Assembly (NCBI GenBank): GCA_051879015.1
Contig: JBJELF010000025.1
Span: 1 to 26,861 of the forward strand
Direction of reading: 5' to 3'
Source: JBJELF01 sp051879015
Lineage (GTDB): Bacteria > Bacillota > Clostridia > Lachnospirales > Lachnospiraceae
DNA length: 26,861 bases
Numbering within the stretch: position 1 is the first letter of the stretch; every line of letters begins with the position of its first letter. A model generated the notes under the pieces. The model had not been told where the DNA came from. It was given only the letters and a program-made list of their open reading frames with translations, and made no database searches. The translations under genes were made by a program, and so were the position numbers. This document shows positions 24,467 to 26,861 of the stretch, in pieces.

Positions 24467-24478
24467 GACACCAGCATC
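24467..24478. other. Right attachment junction of the island
   Basis: GACACCAGCA (24467-24476) is the inverted copy of 2848-2857, and CATC (24475-24478) repeats 2844-2847. Beyond it begins the 5' part of spoIIID. In a circle the arms would lie exactly either side of TC, the usual form of a serine integrase attP with a non-palindromic crossover dinucleotide. Confidence 0.88.
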
Positions 24479-24595
24479 CTTATGTACGGTAGATTTGCTT
24501 ACACCAAATTTTTTGGCGGTGCTGCGGACGGTGGATTTAGTTTCGATAATGTAATGAGCGATAGTAATAACACGCTCTTCAATATAATCGTTCAA
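24475..24595 (-). pseudogene. spoIIID: spoIIID, 5' part (first 40 codons), cut off by the island
   Basis: Starts at TTG 24595 with GGAGG eight bases upstream. It encodes MNDYIEERVITIAHYIIETK and STVRSTAKKFGVSKSTVHKD, the N-terminus and helix-turn-helix of SpoIIID, the mother-cell DNA-binding regulator that acts after sigma-E and before sigma-K. The cut falls directly behind the recognition helix. Joined at GATG to the part at 2847-2680 it gives a 94-residue protein; B. subtilis SpoIIID is, from memory, 93. In the integrated state the frame reads on 45 codons into the island (to 24338) and would give a protein with a foreign hydrophobic tail. A sigma-E-like promoter lies upstream. Confidence 0.93.
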
Positions 24596-24625
24596 GGAGA
24601 AACCTCCAGAAGATGCTGTTTTTAT

Positions 24626-24654
24626 AGTATATGCGAGAAAATTTATTTGTATGC
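24626..24654 (-). promoter_or_regulatory. spoIIID: Sigma-E-like promoter of spoIIID
   Basis: On the minus strand GCATACA (24654-24648), 14 bp, then CATATACT (24633-24626) match the sigma-E pattern (KMATATT, about 14 bp, CATACANT, recalled from B. subtilis) at five of seven and six of seven fixed positions. It ends 30 bp before the TTG start. TATACT inside it could also serve sigma-A. Confidence 0.55.
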
Positions 24655-24702
24655 AGTGGTATTCTCTCTTCTAAAAAATTAAAAAGAGAAATGTTGTCGG
24701 AA

Positions 24703-26700
24703 TTATTTTTTTTGATATCGTTCTGCCTGTGTGGAAAATAAACGATAATAAATTCCCTGTTTTTCCATCAAATCATGATGGACTCCTTCTTCTACAATTT
24801 TGCCATATTCTAATACAATAATTTTGTCAGCAGTGGTAGCGCTGGAAAGCCGATGTGATACAAAAATCGTTGTCTTGTTTTCGCTTAATGTTTCAAATTG
24901 GTTATAAATTTCTTGTTCTGCAATCGCGTCTAAAGCAGCAGTTGGTTCATCCAAAATTAGGATATCTGCGTTAGTATAGAAAGCTCTTGCGATGGAGAGT
25001 TTCTGCCACTGACCAATGGAAAGTTCTACGCCGTTCTTTTCAAAGTAATGAGTCAGTGGGGTTTTAAATTTGTGTGGTAACCGTTCAATGTAATCTCTGG
25101 CATCGCTAAAATCAGCCGCCTTTTGAATCCTTTCTTCATTAATTGGAATGGTGATATCTCCAAATGCAATATTTTCTTCTACATCCACTGCGTATTTTCC
25201 AAAGTCCTGGAAAATAATGCCATAAATACTATATAGATCATTTACATCATATTCGCGAATGTCTATGTCATCCAGTAAAATGCGCCCTTCGGTTGGGTCA
25301 TACAGACGAATCAAAAGTTTCAAAAAGGTTGTTTTACCTGCGCCATTTAAACCGACAATCGTAACTTTTTCTCCTGGTTGTAGAGTGACATTGATATCCT
25401 GCAAAGTATATTGCTCTTGTCCGGGATACTTAAAATAAACATGCTGAAATTCGATTTTATGGCCGATATGTTTCTGTACATTTTGAGGGCTGGAATGTTC
25501 AGACAATTTTGGCACAATGGTTGTCTCTTCATTCATAAAGATGAGCATGTTATCAATAAAGAGCGTGCCTTCATAAATGGAAGAAATATTATTGATAATG
25601 GTGTTGACTCCGTTGGAAATACTATTTAAGGCACCGGTGTACAGGGAATAATGACCTACTTGTAGGATACCTTTTGCTACTTGGCTTGCAATATAGAAAA
25701 ATAAATAGCAATTTACTGCTGCACTTATCATGGTCATACCTAAATTGCAGGCACCTTCCACAAAGAAAAGCTTTTTGAGACCTTTAAAATATTTTTTGAA
25801 AATCTGACTGTATCGGTCCAAAATAAAATCAGCCAAACGAAAGATTTTGATTTCCTTTGCCATATCTTTATTGGTCAGCAAATCCTTATAATAAGTTAAT
25901 TGTCTTCTATCCTTGGAATTGCGACGAATATACATAAAATTTTTCCTTCTATAGTGCATGGAGACTAAAGCAGATGGCACGGAGACTGCAATAATCAAAA
26001 TGGGTGCTGCTGGATTGACAGCACACAAAATTACAATAAAGGAAATCATGCTAATGACGGCGGAAATGACAGAAAACAAAGCTCTTATGATACGAGTTGG
26101 ACTGTTGCCGGACTCACGGCTGGCATTTTCAAGCTTTGCATAAAAGTCTGGACTGTCAAAACTTGCAGTATCTAATTCTTTAGCTTTTTCCATAATTTTC
26201 ATGTTGACATGGTTTACCACAAGTTCCCCCGCAATATGGTCCATAATGTTGTTAAGTGTATTAACCACATTTAATCCAATGATACAGGCAAATTGTAGAA
26301 TTAATAGGCTCATAATTCGTGAAAGATAGGTTTCATAGGCGGCAGCTCCGTGGATAAATGCATCTGCAAGCAAATTTAAAATTTGTGCAGCTACATAGGA
26401 CTGTGCCACTGGAATTAAGCCCTGTAAAATGGCAATGACGGTGAACCCAATAAAAATCCAGGGACTGGTCTCTAATACTAAGTGAAATATGTATCCAAGA
26501 CGTTTCAAAAATGCTAAAATTTCCTGGTTCCAGGGCAGTATTTCATAATAATACCCTCCAGGTCCTTGATGCTCTCGCGGAGTTTTTTCCCCTTTCACAC
26601 CGCCGGCTTGTTTCGTGGTTTCCCCTATGATTTCTTCTGCATGGTTTTCCGGAGTATTAAAAGCTCCTTTTTTTGGTGTTTTTCCTGTACAATGATTCAT
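24703..26700 (-). CDS. ABC exporter with fused membrane and ATPase domains
   Basis: A 665-residue half-transporter. After a polar N-terminal tail of about 75 residues come six membrane helices (about 85-390) and an ATPase domain. Walker A is GLNGAGKTTF (about residue 450), signature LSIGQWQKLSIARAF (about 560), Walker B ILILDEPTAALD (about 583) and switch histidine in VSHRLS (about 613). It would act as a homodimer, or heterodimer with a partner outside the window. The substrate (peptide, lipid or drug) cannot be told. The ATG has AGGAG eight bases upstream. It lies just upstream of spoIIID on the same strand and is outside the island, so it marks the right chromosomal flank. Confidence 0.93.
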   Translation of the reverse strand: MNHCTGKTPKKGAFNTPENHAEEIIGETTKQAGGVKGEKTPREHQGPGGYYYEILPWNQEILAFLKRLGYIFHLVLETSPWIFIGFTVIAILQGLIPVAQSYVAAQILNLLADAFIHGAAAYETYLSRIMSLLILQFACIIGLNVVNTLNNIMDHIAGELVVNHVNMKIMEKAKELDTASFDSPDFYAKLENASRESGNSPTRIIRALFSVISAVISMISFIVILCAVNPAAPILIIAVSVPSALVSMHYRRKNFMYIRRNSKDRRQLTYYKDLLTNKDMAKEIKIFRLADFILDRYSQIFKKYFKGLKKLFFVEGACNLGMTMISAAVNCYLFFYIASQVAKGILQVGHYSLYTGALNSISNGVNTIINNISSIYEGTLFIDNMLIFMNEETTIVPKLSEHSSPQNVQKHIGHKIEFQHVYFKYPGQEQYTLQDINVTLQPGEKVTIVGLNGAGKTTFLKLLIRLYDPTEGRILLDDIDIREYDVNDLYSIYGIIFQDFGKYAVDVEENIAFGDITIPINEERIQKAADFSDARDYIERLPHKFKTPLTHYFEKNGVELSIGQWQKLSIARAFYTNADILILDEPTAALDAIAEQEIYNQFETLSENKTTIFVSHRLSSATTADKIIVLEYGKIVEEGVHHDLMEKQGIYYRLFSTQAERYQKK

Positions 26701-26738
26701 TGCATCTTCTCCTGTTCTTTTTATTAAACATCTTTAGT

Positions 26739-26767
26739 TTATCATAATTGTACGTAAAAAACACCAA
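26739..26767 (-). promoter_or_regulatory. Possible promoter of the ABC exporter gene
   Basis: On the minus strand TTGGTG (26767-26762) is followed by TGATAA at 17 bp or TATGAT at 15 bp. Neither is a full match; the position, about 40 bp before the start codon, is right. Confidence 0.35.
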
Positions 26768-26817
26768 TAAAATTATTTTTTCAATTTGGAATTTTGATAT
26801 TAAAAAGAATACAATGC

Positions 26818-26861
26818 TCCTCCCACGTCCTATTCCTTTTAGGGATTAGGTCGTAGGAGAG
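26818..26861 (-). terminator. Stem-loop at the right edge
   Basis: An imperfect stem of about 16 bp (13 paired as exact complements) around TTTTA, followed on the minus strand by ATTGTATTCTTTTT. It probably ends a minus-strand gene lying to the right of the window. Confidence 0.45.

Larger units (their letters stand above)
2844..24478. mobile_element. 21.6 kb integrated island interrupting spoIIID
   Basis: The island is bounded by two copies of CATC, at 2844-2847 and 24475-24478, 21,631 bp apart. Outside these lie the two halves of spoIIID. Just inside lie inverted TGCTGGTGTC (2848-2857) and GACACCAGCA (24467-24476, overlapping the repeated CATC by two bases). Three serine recombinase genes occupy the left end with the last reading toward the junction. 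Cargo is a MATE exporter, MMPL transporter, LxxG-repeat lipoprotein, TetR, phospholipase D-like protein, aromatic-acid-exporter family protein and an alpha-galactoside uptake and cleavage locus. No relaxase, type IV secretion, replication or phage structural genes were seen, so it is not self-transmissible as far as visible. The arrangement is like the Bacillus sigK skin element: recombinases at one end, oriented with the split gene, and precise in-frame joining possible. Confidence 0.9.

Noticed and set aside
2844..24478. Island as a prophage
   Set aside because: No capsid, tail, terminase, lysis or phage replication genes between the junctions.
24338..24595. Independent 85-residue protein
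   Set aside because: Only the first 40 codons look like a protein family (SpoIIID); the rest is antisense to the galactosidase end and its terminator stem. It is annotated as the 5' part of spoIIID.

Overview
The window looks like a chromosome segment of a low-to-moderate GC, spore-forming Firmicute, most likely a gut clostridium of the Lachnospiraceae type. The basis is gene content (LCP protein, BlaR1-like M56 peptidase, tandem large serine recombinases, DUF6870-like protein, LxxG-repeat lipoprotein next to an MMPL protein, GH36 with an ATPase-less sugar ABC operon), Gram-positive ribosome binding sites and SpoIIID. No rRNA, tRNA, CRISPR array or classical insertion sequence was seen.

The main result is that the sporulation regulator gene spoIIID is cut in two by a 21.6 kb island. 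Its first 40 codons lie on the minus strand at 24595-24476 and its last 54 codons plus stop lie on the minus strand at 2844-2680, in the same orientation and reading frame. Both junctions share the 4 bp CATC (GATG on the minus strand). Joining the halves there gives an uninterrupted 94-codon SpoIIID. The two island ends, joined in a circle, would form a perfect 10+10 bp inverted repeat around a TC/GA dinucleotide, the form of a large serine recombinase attP. Three serine recombinase genes sit at the left end, the last one stopping 13 bp from the shared 4 bp. The layout resembles the sigK 'skin' element of Bacillus, but in spoIIID.

Region by region. 1-2679 is left chromosomal flank: the N-terminal part of an M56/BlaR1-like protein (minus) and an LCP cell-wall protein (plus). 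2680-2847 is the 3' part of spoIIID. 2848-7464 is the recombination module, all on the minus strand: a small DUF6870-like gene, a full-length serine recombinase, a shorter recombinase without zinc ribbon or coiled coil, and a full-length recombinase. 7506-17717 is envelope and efflux cargo: MATE exporter (minus), then MMPL transporter, LxxG-repeat lipoprotein, TetR regulator, phospholipase D-like protein and an aromatic-acid-exporter family protein (plus). 17857-24414 is an alpha-galactoside uptake locus: AraC regulator (minus), then binding lipoprotein, two permeases and a GH36 alpha-galactosidase (plus). 24475-24595 is the 5' part of spoIIID with a sigma-E-like promoter. 24703-26700 is an ABC exporter (minus) in the right flank.

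The island has no conjugation, replication or phage structural genes, so it looks like a cargo island moved by its own recombinases. Whether it leaves in the mother cell during sporulation (a programmed rearrangement) or has simply inactivated spoIIID cannot be decided from sequence alone. The precise in-frame junctions and intact recombinases keep the first possibility open.
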